Assembly: GCA_001782475.1 (NCBI GenBank)
Contig: MFOT01000024.1
Coordinates: forward strand, 1 to 42,577
Reading direction: 5' to 3'
Origin: Candidatus Levybacteria bacterium RIFCSPLOWO2_01_FULL_38_21
GTDB taxonomy: Bacteria > Patescibacteriota > Microgenomatia > Levybacterales > UBA12049
Length of the DNA: 42,577 bases
Part shown: positions 10,829 to 18,674 of the stretch, in pieces
Layout: every line of letters starts with the position of its first letter
Numbering within the stretch: the stretch's first letter is position 1
Notes under the pieces: model-generated
Told to the model about the DNA's origin: nothing
What the model saw: only the letters and a program-made list of their open reading frames with translations
Databases searched by the model: none
Program-made: the position numbers and the translations under genes

Positions 10829-11695
10829 ATGAGAATTGACGGGCGAGGGATAGCACAGGATATTTTCAGTGATTTAAAAATAAGAGTTGGAAAACTCAAA
10901 AAAAAGGGGATTACTCCGCATCTTCATATAATAACTCTTACAACTGATTCAGCATCGCAAGCTTATGTCGGGCAGAAAAAACTAAAAGGAGAGGAAATCG
11001 GCGCAAAGATTACGGTTGAGAACCTGGATTCGAGTATATCTACCAAGCAGCTTCTTAAAAAAATTGAAAAATTGAATAAAGATCCGTTGGTGCATGGAAT
11101 AATAATTCAACGGCCCCTTACAGCGCAAATTAATGAACAGAAAATCGCCGAATCAATAAATCCAAAAAAGGACGTCGATGGATTCCACCCTAATTCAAAA
11201 TTTTCACCACCTGTTGGAGAAGCAGTTTTAAGAATTTTGGAAGAGATTCACTCTTTAACCTCAGAGGTTGACGTACGAGAACCTCTGAGGTTTACTGGTT
11301 GGCTCCGCTCAAAAAAAATATCAGTTATTGGGAGGGGAGTAACCGCAGGAACTCCAATTATTAAAACTTTGGTGAGAATAGGGGTTCAACCCCTAATCGT
11401 GGCGAGTCAAACACAAAACAGAGCTGAAATTTTGAAAAATTCCGATATTATAATTTGCACAGTAGGAAAACCTAATATCCTAGCAAAATCAGATATTAAA
11501 AAAGGTGCAATACTTGTCGGAGTAGGAATGTATAGGGGAAAGGACAGCAAGCTTCACAGCGATTACGAAGAAGATGATATAAAAGATATTGCCTCTTTCT
11601 ACACTCCGACTCCCGGCGGAGTCGGCCCCGTAAACGTCGCAATGCTTCTTAAAAATCTGCTAAAAGCCGCCGAAAATCAATTTCTTTCGAAATAG
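10829..11695 (+). CDS. folD: FolD bifunctional methylenetetrahydrofolate dehydrogenase/cyclohydrolase
   Basis: Interconverts 5,10-methylene-THF and 10-formyl-THF with NADP, 288 aa. Key blocks are SQAYVGQKK with the catalytic Tyr46/Lys50 pair, GIIIQRPL, KDVDGFHP, the nucleotide-binding VIGRGVTAGTP and the final TPTPGGVGPVN. The common PCTP motif is changed (SPPVGEA). Residues about 142-156, between the helix after PPVGEA and the Rossmann strand, are extra relative to ordinary FolD and coincide with a perfect inverted repeat at 11257-11292. The start codon follows the gyrA stop directly and GGAAAGGA upstream could serve as ribosome binding site. The 3' end overlaps convergent purC by 19 bp. Confidence 0.95.
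   Translation: MRIDGRGIAQDIFSDLKIRVGKLKKKGITPHLHIITLTTDSASQAYVGQKKLKGEEIGAKITVENLDSSISTKQLLKKIEKLNKDPLVHGIIIQRPLTAQINEQKIAESINPKKDVDGFHPNSKFSPPVGEAVLRILEEIHSLTSEVDVREPLRFTGWLRSKKISVIGRGVTAGTPIIKTLVRIGVQPLIVASQTQNRAEILKNSDIIICTVGKPNILAKSDIKKGAILVGVGMYRGKDSKLHSDYEEDDIKDIASFYTPTPGGVGPVNVAMLLKNLLKAAENQFLSK
11257..11292. repeat. palindrome family B (AACCTCxxAGGTT pair) inside folD
   Basis: AACCTCAGAGGTT and its exact reverse complement AACCTCTGAGGTT separated by 10 bp (gacgtacgag). Each arm is itself a palindrome. The same architecture recurs at 23966-24007 (intergenic) and 36167-36202 (inside the M24 peptidase gene). Confidence 0.8.
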
Positions 11696-12687
11696 TCAAC
11701 TATTGCATCTTTTATCTCCTGAGACGATCTGCTGTTGTCCATAATTTTCCCTGTCAATAAAAAGAATGGAATATTATATGCGCGTGACATCTGGGCAATT
11801 ACTCGGGGACCAACAACAGGAACAGGGCCTTCTCCTGTAAATCCATGATCCGCAAGCCATTTTCTTAAGATTTCTTTATCAAAACTTTCAGGAGTTTCTC
11901 CGTTTCGAAATCTTTTCTGATATGAGTCAGCCTTCCAAATTCTTGAAGAATCAGATGTATGAAGTTCGTCAATAACCATTAATTCTCCGTTTTCATCTAT
12001 TCCAAATTCATACTTTGTATCTACGAGTATAAGACCGCTTTCGCTAAAAACCCTAGATCCTTTTTCAAACAGTCTTCTGCTTGCATCTTTTACTTTTTCC
12101 CAAGTTCCAAGACCTCCAATCTTATCTGCAAGCTCCCGCGCTGCATATTCAGTAAGTTCTAAATCATGTCCTTCATCTGCTTTTGTAGAAGGAGTAAGAA
12201 TTGGTCCCATTGGAAATCTTTGGTTTGCCAAAAGACCATCTGGAAAATCTATTCCGTGTATCCTTCTTCTCCCTTTATCCACATAATTATGGTACACAGA
12301 TGTTGACGTTGCGCTTTTTGCCATATACTCTCTCCAAACCACCTCAACTGGGATAACCTGAGCTGCTTGTCTTGCAATTAAAATATTTTGATGGACGTCG
12401 ATCACGTGATTCGGAATAATGTCTTGGGTTTTCTTAAACCACCAAGCAGATGTTGCATTCAAAACTATTCCTTTTAAGGGAATGGTGCAAATAAGGCGAT
12501 CAAAGGCAGATTGGCGGTCTGTAGTCACCATTATTCTAACTCCGTTTCTTACCCAAATATCTCTAACTTTACCCGAAGTTTTGGGACCAAACTCGGGAGG
12601 AAGATTCACCTCAAGCAAACCTTGGCGAAAGTTTTCCTCCGGAGCATCTTCAATATATGATGGTTGTCTTTTATCTTCGGCTGGCAT
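11677..12687 (-). CDS. purC: phosphoribosylaminoimidazole-succinocarboxamide synthase
   Basis: SAICAR synthetase of purine biosynthesis, joining aspartate to CAIR with ATP, 336 aa (long form of the family). Landmarks are SGKVRDIW at the N-terminal ATP site, TTDRQSAFD, VVWREYMAKSATSTS, the LTPSTKADEGHDLEL signature block, LVDTKYEFG and VIDELHTSDSSR. It is convergent with folD and overlaps it. No other purine biosynthesis gene is in the window. On the minus strand a TATAAT box at 12698-12703 lies about 10 nt before the ATG. Confidence 0.95.
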   Translation of the reverse strand: MPAEDKRQPSYIEDAPEENFRQGLLEVNLPPEFGPKTSGKVRDIWVRNGVRIMVTTDRQSAFDRLICTIPLKGIVLNATSAWWFKKTQDIIPNHVIDVHQNILIARQAAQVIPVEVVWREYMAKSATSTSVYHNYVDKGRRRIHGIDFPDGLLANQRFPMGPILTPSTKADEGHDLELTEYAARELADKIGGLGTWEKVKDASRRLFEKGSRVFSESGLILVDTKYEFGIDENGELMVIDELHTSDSSRIWKADSYQKRFRNGETPESFDKEILRKWLADHGFTGEGPVPVVGPRVIAQMSRAYNIPFFLLTGKIMDNSRSSQEIKDAIVDYFERN

Positions 12688-12744
12688 AATTTCTCGGATT
12701 ATACCACAAAGTTTTCTATTGACACATCTTTTATTTGCAACCCT

Positions 12745-12763
12745 AGCCCCTGGAGTTGAAAGC
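12745..12763. repeat. degenerate REP-like palindrome between purC and the 12833 gene
   Basis: AGCCCCTGGAGTTGAAAGC resembles the RAYT-flanking unit CGACCCCTGGGGTCGGAAGC with a few changes. It lies in the divergent intergenic region and looks like a decayed copy. Confidence 0.4.
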
Positions 12764-12832
12764 AGAATAAATCCACAGAGAGTATCTATTGATTTCTCTG
12801 ATTTTCTGAAAATTTGTTATAATACACCGCAG

Positions 12833-13168
12833 ATGACATTAGAAACAGAGCAAGGAATTAAAACAGGAGGAATTTTTTTTGAAAACCCGTTAAGAGAAGA
12901 CGTACATGGAGCTACGGTAACAATAGTTGTCAGTAAGAGAAGACTTAAGGAGATTCAATCGAGAATGGGCTCCGCCTTTATAGGTAAGGGAGGATCCGTC
13001 GAAGATTATAAAAGACTTCTACAGATGGGAAATAATTTGGCGAATATTTTAATGCCTGGTCATGTAAATTATGTTCTGCAAGAAGTTTTAACTCTAAGAC
13101 AATACCAAAGAGCCTTAAGAGCAAATCAGGAAGGAAAAATTCTTAAGTTTTCTAGAGCTAGAAGATAA
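12833..13168 (+). CDS. conserved-looking small protein of unknown function
   Basis: A 111-aa protein. The ORF track extends it to 12419, but that would run antisense through purC; the ATG at 12833 follows a TATAAT box (12818-12823) by 9 nt and is the sensible start. Composition is soluble and basic at the C-terminus (FSRARR), with a mixed alpha/beta look (ATVTIVVSKRRLKEI, then AFIGKGGSVEDYKRLLQM). I do not recognise the family. An intrinsic-terminator-like hairpin lies 71 bp downstream. Confidence 0.7.
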   Translation: MTLETEQGIKTGGIFFENPLREDVHGATVTIVVSKRRLKEIQSRMGSAFIGKGGSVEDYKRLLQMGNNLANILMPGHVNYVLQEVLTLRQYQRALRANQEGKILKFSRARR

Positions 13169-13239
13169 ACATCATTAAACTCCGTCGCTTCTTGTATTTT
13201 AGCTATTGACGAGAATTTCAGTTTCTGTTAAAGTTAACC

Positions 13240-13267
13240 CCCAGAACTAAAAAGTTCTGGGTTTTTT
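13240..13267 (+). terminator. rho-independent terminator or leader hairpin
   Basis: Eight-bp stem CCCAGAAC / GTTCTGGG with a six-base loop followed by six T residues. It would end transcription from the 12833 gene. The next ORF starts with an ATG immediately after the T run (13268), and a possible promoter (TTGACG 13206, TAAAGT 13229) lies before the hairpin, so it could instead be a leader hairpin of that ORF. Confidence 0.75.
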
Positions 13268-13516
13268 ATGGAGGAAAAAGAAGGACAACCCATAAGGCTT
13301 GAGGGATCTGATGCATGCGGATTAGAGGGAGTAAGGGAAAGACCAATGGACTGTCCAAATAATCCCTGGCGCCATCCAGAGAATCACCGACCAGGGATAT
13401 GTAGACAGTGTCCGGGAAATTCAGAAATATGGAAAGTTGCAAAAGGGCCATTACCCCCTATACATATACAAACCAAGCAAGGCGAACAAATAATTCTTCC
13501 AAAACCTAAAACTTGA
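13268..13516 (+). CDS. small cysteine-containing protein, unknown
   Basis: An 82-aa ORF with four cysteines in DACG, MDCPNNPW and GICRQCPG, the last three spaced like a small zinc-binding knuckle. No TM segment; rich in Pro and Gly. The ATG lies right behind the T tract of the hairpin at 13240-13267 with no Shine-Dalgarno site. I do not recognise it. The antisense ORF at 13266-13451 is taken as its shadow. Its stop region overlaps the promoter of the next gene. Confidence 0.5.
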   Translation: MEEKEGQPIRLEGSDACGLEGVRERPMDCPNNPWRHPENHRPGICRQCPGNSEIWKVAKGPLPPIHIQTKQGEQIILPKPKT

Positions 13517-13541
13517 CTCCAAACGTCCTATAGTTTATACT
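13513..13541 (+). promoter_or_regulatory. promoter of PLD-family gene, leaderless type
   Basis: TTGACT (13513-13518), 17-bp spacer, TATACT (13536-13541), then 8 nt to the ATG at 13550. Predicted transcription start is at or next to the start codon. Confidence 0.75.
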
Positions 13542-13549
13542 AATCGGCC

Positions 13550-14638
13550 ATGATTAATCCAGAAGGTGACCATCCTTTTAATGCTATAGAGCAGAGAGTT
13601 GAACCTGCGCCGAATTTTGCAGTACTTACACCTTTTGAATTTTTAGCAGACTTTAGAATGGAAGCACGAAAAGCAAAGCACAGGGTATGGGGGCAGGCAC
13701 TAGACATGCAGACAGGTCATCCCGGAGGAGCTTTTTTTCATATTTTTGAAGAAGCAACTAAAAGAGGTCTTGACGCAAGACTTAATATAGACTGGTTCTC
13801 AAGACTTGTCTCTGAGCCGGGAATAAATTCAACAATAACAATTAAATCAGCAATTGGAAAAGGGAAGTATCATAGATTTTTTAAAGACCACAACCAAAAA
13901 ACTTATAGAAGACTTGCTAGAGCTGGGGTAAAAGTAAGCTTCTTAAATCCGCCCGATGTCTTACAAAGGGTTTTTCCGTTTTTCGGCCGAAATCATATAA
14001 AGATTTATATTATTGATAATATTGCGTATCTTGGAGGGATAAATATCGACGATTCATCTTTTAAAAGCGTAGACTTTGTTGTCAAAATTTCGGATCCAGA
14101 AATAGTAGAAACTCTTACCGAACAGTTCGTATCGGAAAATCAAGAAAAAGAAGATCAGCAAATAGATTTAGAAAATGGGACAGTTTTTGTCGATGGAGGA
14201 AAAGCCGGTCAGTCAATTATTTTGGATGCCGCTATCTATATGATAGATATAGCAAAAAAAGGAGTGAGAAATATTTCCTCTTTCACGCCCGATGGGCCTT
14301 TTCTTAATGCACTGAGAAAAGCTCACGAAAGGGGAGTAAACGTAGAGGTTCTAAAACCAACAGGAACGAGGGGAGTTTATGCATTACTTGATTTTAAAAA
14401 CAAATTGTTTATGACTGTAAATAGAAAAAGGGTTCCTTTTACACTAACAGAGGAGCCTGTCCATGCCAAACTTTTGATCGTAGACGATGAAGCAGTCTTA
14501 TTTGGATCTCATAATTTAATGCAGTCAGGGGTTAACGCGGGAACGCGAGAAATTGCATTATTTTCAACAAATCCTCAGCTTGTCCAAAATTTAGTATCTT
14601 TTTATACAAAAATTAGAAGCCAAGCAGTAAAAAGATAG
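13550..14638 (+). CDS. phospholipase D superfamily protein (cardiolipin synthase-like)
   Basis: Protein of 362 aa with two HKD motifs: NHIKIYIIDNIAYLGGIN in the first half and VHAKLLIVDDEAVLFGSHN in the second. Paired HKD half-sites form one phosphatidyltransferase or phosphodiesterase active site, as in cardiolipin synthases, PLD and some nucleases. There are no obvious membrane helices, unlike classical ClsA, so lipid synthesis is only one possibility. It has its own promoter with almost no leader. A scrap of a similar HKD motif lies just downstream (14659-14718). Confidence 0.85.
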   Translation: MINPEGDHPFNAIEQRVEPAPNFAVLTPFEFLADFRMEARKAKHRVWGQALDMQTGHPGGAFFHIFEEATKRGLDARLNIDWFSRLVSEPGINSTITIKSAIGKGKYHRFFKDHNQKTYRRLARAGVKVSFLNPPDVLQRVFPFFGRNHIKIYIIDNIAYLGGINIDDSSFKSVDFVVKISDPEIVETLTEQFVSENQEKEDQQIDLENGTVFVDGGKAGQSIILDAAIYMIDIAKKGVRNISSFTPDGPFLNALRKAHERGVNVEVLKPTGTRGVYALLDFKNKLFMTVNRKRVPFTLTEEPVHAKLLIVDDEAVLFGSHNLMQSGVNAGTREIALFSTNPQLVQNLVSFYTKIRSQAVKR

Positions 14639-14658
14639 CCTTCACTTATTTCCAGAAT

Positions 14659-14718
14659 AGAAGATTCCATACAAAACTTTTAATTGTTGATGATAAAATC
14701 GCCATACTTGACACATAA
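14659..14718 (+). pseudogene. remnant of a PLD HKD motif
   Basis: The gap after the PLD gene reads, in one frame ending at a TAA at 14716, as RFHTKLLIVDDKIAIL, which closely resembles the second HKD motif of the upstream gene (HAKLLIVDDEAVL). No start codon or rest of the gene is present. It is probably a leftover of a duplicated or replaced PLD gene 3' region. A small palindrome CGACCT-cgc-AGGTCG follows at 14733-14747. Confidence 0.45.
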
Positions 14719-14770
14719 ACTAAGATCTTGATCGACCTCGCAGGTCGGTTTAAATTATTACTTTTCTTGC

Positions 14771-14800
14771 TTGACTAAAAACAGCAATTTCTTTTATGAT
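14771..14800 (+). promoter_or_regulatory. pseudopilin gene promoter, leaderless type
   Basis: TTGACT (14771-14776), 18-bp spacer, TATGAT (14795-14800), then six bases to a GTG at 14807. The ORF-track TTG start at 14771 is in fact the -35 box. Confidence 0.7.
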
Positions 14801-14806
14801 AGGATT

Positions 14807-15283
14807 GTGAAATCTGCTGCTGCCCCTCCCCAAAAAAAAACAAAAAACTCAGGAGGGTTTACCTTAGTTGAGCTTCTCATTGTAATTGGTGTCATTGGTG
14901 TTTTAGCTGCAGGAATACTTATACTCATAAGTCCCCTTGGACAGCTTCAAAAAGCCCGGGATGCGCAAAGAAAAACAGAGATTGCCCAATTAGCAAGAGC
15001 ACTGCAAACTTATTATACGATCACAGGAAGCTATCCAACGTCATTAGCTGACTTAGTTACCAGCGGTGACATTAAAAAACTTCCGACACCGCCCAATCCA
15101 GACAGTGGTACAGCTGGCTACAACTATGGATATACCCCAGGCGGTTGTTCACCAGGTGGCAACCCCTGTGTTGATGCTGTAATTTTTGAGACTTTAGAGG
15201 CTCCTAATAATCCCGCAACGGACCAGTGGTGTTTTAGAACTTCTCAAGGTACAGCCACAGAACTAGCAAGCTGTGTTTTTTAG
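14807..15283 (+). CDS. type IV pilin-like (pseudo)pilin with class III signal
   Basis: Prepilin of 158 aa from the GTG start at 14807. A basic leader (KKTKNSGG) precedes the prepilin-peptidase site GG-FTLVELLIVIGVIGVLAAG, with Glu at mature position 5 and an N-terminal hydrophobic helix. Then comes the typical KARDAQRKTEIAQLARALQTYY coil and a globular domain with four cysteines that may form disulfides (GGCSPGGNPC, QWCFRT, ASCVF). This domain resembles type II secretion GspG-like pseudopilins. No pilus assembly genes lie next to it, so it acts with machinery elsewhere. I prefer GTG 14807 over TTG 14771 because the latter lies in the promoter. Confidence 0.88.
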   Translation: MKSAAAPPQKKTKNSGGFTLVELLIVIGVIGVLAAGILILISPLGQLQKARDAQRKTEIAQLARALQTYYTITGSYPTSLADLVTSGDIKKLPTPPNPDSGTAGYNYGYTPGGCSPGGNPCVDAVIFETLEAPNNPATDQWCFRTSQGTATELASCVF

Positions 15284-15286
15284 AAA

Positions 15287-15365
15287 GTCTCCCCCCTTGA
15301 TATGACCCAAGATTTGTCGATCCGGCAAGACCTACTTGGGACTATACTGTCTGGTCATCGGAGAC
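15287..15365. other. nested hairpin element, possible structured RNA
   Basis: Three nested helices can be drawn by hand: GTCTCC (15287) with GGAGAC (15360); ATGACC+CAAG (15302-15311) with CTTG (15335) and GGTCAT (15353); and an inner TTGTCG-atc-CGGCAA hairpin (15314-15328). It sits in the convergent gap between the pilin and xer genes, 4 nt after the pilin stop. No second copy was seen in the window. It could be a 3'-UTR RNA, a bidirectional terminator-like structure or a folded recombination site. Confidence 0.45.
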
Positions 15366-15436
15366 GTTTCGAAAGGGTGGTAAATTATTACTTATTCCCT
15401 GAGTGGTATTCCCTGAGTGGAATGCCTTATGGACCT

Positions 15437-15464
15437 TGTCCTTCGACGAGCTCAGGATAAACTC
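15437..15464. repeat. palindrome family D (TCCTTCGAC...GCTCAGGA), intergenic copy; also a TATTCCCTGAGTGG direct repeat just before
   Basis: GTCCTTCGACGAGCTCAGGA lies next to the xer 3' end. Relatives lie in frame in efp (27241), the NIF3 gene (28352) and prfA (39415). Immediately upstream (about 15393-15422) the word TATTCCCTGAGTGG occurs twice in tandem. Confidence 0.65.
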
Positions 15465-15468
15465 CGTT

Positions 15469-16398
15469 TTATTTGTTGCCACTGTGAAAGGCTTCGTGGA
15501 CTTCCCGGAGCTGGCGATTGGTAATATGGGTATAAATTTGTGTTGTTGAAATATTTTTATGTCCTAGCATTTCCTGAACCGACCGAAGATCCGCTCCGTT
15601 TGTAAGAAGATCTGTTGCAAAAGAATGTCGAAGTGTATGAACTGTTGCATCAACCGGAAGACGAGCAGCTTTTACATATTTTTTTACAATTCGCTCAATA
15701 CTTCTTGCCGTAAGTCTCATTTTTTCTCCTCGACCTTCCGGAATTTCTTTTCCCGAATACCGAATAAATAACGGATTATAGATATCTTCCCTTGTGTCCA
15801 AATATTGCTTAAGCCAGGCAGCTGCTCTATCGGAAATAAAAACAAGGCGAGCTCTCCCTCCTTTTCCTATTACCCCAAACTCGCGCCTTTCTAAATTTAT
15901 CTTATCCCGGTTTAGAGAAACAAGCTCCGAAACCCTAAGACCTGTTGAAAAAAGAAGCTCAAGAATTGCCCGGTCTCGTTTGCCCTGTGGTTTTGACGTA
16001 TCTATAGATATAACAAGTCTGTCTATCTGGTCCCGGTCCAAAAACTTTAAGCTTCTGCTTTCTGTTTTGGGAAGATCTATCTTGGATGGCTCAAGAGTTT
16101 TAATATCGTTTTTAATAAGAAATCTCAAAAATGATCTAAGAGCAATAACATAGTAGTTTTGGGTAACTCTTTTTAAAGTAAGTCCTTTATCATCAACGCG
16201 ATTAGATAGGTAAACTCTATATTTTCTAACTATTGATAAGTCTAGATCTTTTATTGTCTTTCCCGGAAGAGTAGAGGATAGCCACCGGTTAAAAATATCA
16301 AGATAATGCCTGTAATCTCGAATCGTCAGTTTTGAACAGTTCTTCTCGATTTCCAAATATTCTAAAAACTCGTCAATCAACTCGGGCAGCTCTTTCAT
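15469..16398 (-). CDS. XerC/XerD-type tyrosine recombinase
   Basis: Site-specific recombinase, 309 aa from the Met at 16398. The N-terminal SAM-like core-binding domain (LPELIDEFLEYLEIEKN...) is followed by the catalytic domain with all six residues: Arg in TGLRVSELVSLN, Lys in GKGGRARLV, HTLRH, His in LGHKNIS and Tyr in TQIYTHI. Such enzymes resolve chromosome dimers at dif or act as integrases; the lack of neighbouring phage genes favours XerC/D. The ORF-track start at 16458 would include the promoter; the MKELPEL start sits 6 nt behind a -10 box and fits the family. Confidence 0.92.
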   Translation of the reverse strand: MKELPELIDEFLEYLEIEKNCSKLTIRDYRHYLDIFNRWLSSTLPGKTIKDLDLSIVRKYRVYLSNRVDDKGLTLKRVTQNYYVIALRSFLRFLIKNDIKTLEPSKIDLPKTESRSLKFLDRDQIDRLVISIDTSKPQGKRDRAILELLFSTGLRVSELVSLNRDKINLERREFGVIGKGGRARLVFISDRAAAWLKQYLDTREDIYNPLFIRYSGKEIPEGRGEKMRLTARSIERIVKKYVKAARLPVDATVHTLRHSFATDLLTNGADLRSVQEMLGHKNISTTQIYTHITNRQLREVHEAFHSGNK

Positions 16399-16404
16399 AA
16401 AAAT

Positions 16405-16433
16405 ATTGTACGACAGGAAACATCTCTTGTCAA
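16405..16433 (-). promoter_or_regulatory. xer promoter, leaderless type
   Basis: On the minus strand TTGACA (16433-16428), 17-bp spacer, TACAAT (16410-16405), then six bases to the ATG at 16398. A divergent TTGACA (16443-16448) serves the trehalase-like gene, with a TAATAC box at 16465-16470 ten bases before its ATG. Confidence 0.75.
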
Positions 16434-16480
16434 ACCCAGAGGTTGACATATAAGGCAAAAAAACTAATACTTAATATATC

Positions 16481-17923
16481 ATGCAAAAATCTCTGGGTCT
16501 TATCCCGGCCGATTTTATTAAAACCCTCAAGACAGAACCTAAGCTAGACTATGAAAAAGAATATAAAGATTGCCTTGATTACATAGAATCTTACTGGAGT
16601 AAAATCATTCACAAGCCCGCAAGAGAAAAAATTCGCAATAACTTTCTTAATATTCCTTACCACTTTGTAACCCCCAATGATAAAAAGTTTTACTATATTT
16701 TCTACTGGGATACATTTTTTATCTTCCGAGGCCTTATGGGAACCAAAAGAGAATGGGTGATGAGAGAAATGGTTGAAAACTTTGCCTACTTTTTTGAAAA
16801 GTATGGAATAATACCAAACTTCAGCTCCCATGCTTCTGTTGGCCGTTCCCAGCCCCCTTTTCTAACCTCAATGATTCTTGATGCATACAAAACTTTCAAT
16901 AACGGCAATCGTGCCAGATCAACCCTGTCTATCCTTGCGAGTTTTATATTAGAGCCTCACAAAACTTTTGGCCATCTTGGGTGGCTTTCGGAAAAAATGG
17001 AAACAGCCAAAAAAGAATACAACTATGTATGGAATAATTCAGAACATTACAATCATTATGTAGAAAAGTACAAGCTTAACAGATATGGAGATCGGGATAT
17101 TGGCTATGCTCACTCCTCAGAACTTGAATCCGGATGGGATTTTACTTCAAGATTTTACGGAAGATGCAATGAATTTTTGCCAATTTGTCTCAACAGCTAT
17201 CTTTATAAATATGAAAAAGATTTCGAGCTTTCGGCAATAATTCTTGAGGACAAGAAAGAAGCAGATTTTTGGGAAAAACAATCAGAAAAAAGAAAAAATG
17301 CAATGAATAGGCTGATGTGGAATGAGGAAAAAGGATTTTTCTTCGATTACGGATATGTTCATAAAAGACAAAGTGATTTTCTGTCTCTTGCCGGTTTTGT
17401 TCCTCTCTGGGCAGGAATCGCAACTAAGGATCAGGCACGGAAAATGATTTACAAGCTTTCATATTTTGAAACAAAATACGGACTTACGATTACTGCAAGG
17501 CAATCTCTTGCGCCCAAAATCGACATATCAAAACTTCCCCCAAGATTTCGTCCGGTAATAGAAGAACTTATAAAACCCAAGCAATGGGATTATCCAAATA
17601 TTTGGCCGCCTCTTGAATATCTTACAGTTATTGGCCTTCTTCGATACGGGTTTGTCGAAGACGGAAGAAGAATTATGGAGAAATCCTTAGAAGCTCATAC
17701 CCGAATATTCAGAAAATACGGAACTTTTTATGAAAGGATAAACGGAATAAAGGGGACCAGAGCATTAAATAACGGCGGGTATAATCTTCAATCCGGCTTT
17801 GGATGGACTAATGCAATTTTTTATAGATATACAAAAATCCTGCAAAAATTGGAAAAAGGAATTGATATTTATGGATTTTCAAAAGAGGAAGATCCGCCAT
17901 ACGATTTAAACATCCTTCATTGA
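16481..17923 (+). CDS. trehalase-like glycoside hydrolase (GH37)
   Basis: Protein of 480 aa with the marks of GH37 trehalases: FYYIFYWDTFF (signature-like YxWD), RSQPPFLTSMI, the catalytic-acid block ESGWDFTSRF, KQWDYPNIWPPLEY (the QWDxPxGWxP-like signature) and GGYNLQSGFGWTNAIF. It has no signal peptide, so a cytoplasmic enzyme hydrolysing trehalose or a related alpha-glucoside is likely. The usual GW in the second signature is replaced by IW, so another (alpha/alpha)6 glycosidase specificity is possible. It is divergent from xer. Its stop codon overlaps the -35 box of the next gene. Confidence 0.8.
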   Translation: MQKSLGLIPADFIKTLKTEPKLDYEKEYKDCLDYIESYWSKIIHKPAREKIRNNFLNIPYHFVTPNDKKFYYIFYWDTFFIFRGLMGTKREWVMREMVENFAYFFEKYGIIPNFSSHASVGRSQPPFLTSMILDAYKTFNNGNRARSTLSILASFILEPHKTFGHLGWLSEKMETAKKEYNYVWNNSEHYNHYVEKYKLNRYGDRDIGYAHSSELESGWDFTSRFYGRCNEFLPICLNSYLYKYEKDFELSAIILEDKKEADFWEKQSEKRKNAMNRLMWNEEKGFFFDYGYVHKRQSDFLSLAGFVPLWAGIATKDQARKMIYKLSYFETKYGLTITARQSLAPKIDISKLPPRFRPVIEELIKPKQWDYPNIWPPLEYLTVIGLLRYGFVEDGRRIMEKSLEAHTRIFRKYGTFYERINGIKGTRALNNGGYNLQSGFGWTNAIFYRYTKILQKLEKGIDIYGFSKEEDPPYDLNILH

Positions 17924-17948
17924 CAAGAGCATTTAGGACTGATAGTAT
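17920..17948 (+). promoter_or_regulatory. promoter of SH3b-like protein gene, leaderless type
   Basis: TTGACA (17920-17925), 17-bp spacer, TAGTAT (17943-17948), six bases to the ATG at 17955. The -35 box overlaps the stop codon of the trehalase-like gene. Confidence 0.75.
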
Positions 17949-17954
17949 CAAGAT

Positions 17955-18644
17955 ATGGAGGGACAAGGACGAGAAGATGTTTCTCAGTTTAGAAAAAACA
18001 GGTCTTTAAAACCATCCTTTCTTTCAAAAGCAAGGAATCTACTGGCGGGTTTAGGAATTGTAGCAGGAAGTGGAGCAGTAATAGAAGCAACTGCGCATCC
18101 TATTGAATCTTTAACCGACACAACTAAAACAGCAGTTGTTGACGTGGCCGAAGGCATTAAAAAAACAGGAGAAAGTCTTGTAAGTTTTTATAATGAGAGT
18201 GCGGAAGTTCGAAAATTTAATGAAGAAACTGCCGGAAAACTTAATGGATCAATTCCGCTTGAAGAAGGAGAGCAAATATTTGAGCAGGTAAAAGTTGTTC
18301 CTGCGGGAGCAAATTTTGAAGAACTGCGAAAAATGCAACAAGAGGGAACACTTGTAAATGTTAGAAATTATCCCGGAACAAATACGCCAAGCGGGCAATT
18401 ATCGCGAATAATCGGGAAACTTCCTCAAGAAACAATAATTGAGCATGCAATTCTAGTACAAGGATTAAGGCCTCATCCGACAACCTCGGATAACTCCGGT
18501 ATGAACGAGTGGATAGGTTTTGTTTATAAAAAAACAGACGCTGATCCTAATGAGCCGGGCGAAATTGGGTATATCTATCGTATTTTTGGAGAACCACAAA
18601 GCGCAGTAGAAAGCCCACCAGCTCCCATTACTCCAAACGAATAA
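17955..18644 (+). CDS. SH3b-like domain protein, membrane-anchored or exported, unknown
   Basis: Protein of 229 aa. A basic N-terminus is followed by a modest hydrophobic segment (residues about 28-48, LLAGLGIVAGSGAVIEATA), perhaps an anchor. The second half has a bacterial SH3-like pattern: LVNVRNYPGTNTPSGQLSRIIGKLP, then a later strand with MNEWIGFVYKK and GYIYRIFG. SH3b domains commonly bind cell-wall peptides, so an envelope role is a fair guess. The tail is Pro-rich. Single gene with its own promoter. Confidence 0.65.
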   Translation: MEGQGREDVSQFRKNRSLKPSFLSKARNLLAGLGIVAGSGAVIEATAHPIESLTDTTKTAVVDVAEGIKKTGESLVSFYNESAEVRKFNEETAGKLNGSIPLEEGEQIFEQVKVVPAGANFEELRKMQQEGTLVNVRNYPGTNTPSGQLSRIIGKLPQETIIEHAILVQGLRPHPTTSDNSGMNEWIGFVYKKTDADPNEPGEIGYIYRIFGEPQSAVESPPAPITPNE

Positions 18645-18674
18645 TTTTTATTTATTTTTGACCACACCCTCTCC

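Noticed and set aside
12419-12832. 249-aa plus-strand ORF extending upstream of the 12833 gene
   Set aside because: The first 138 codons run antisense through purC; promoter and size support the ATG at 12833.
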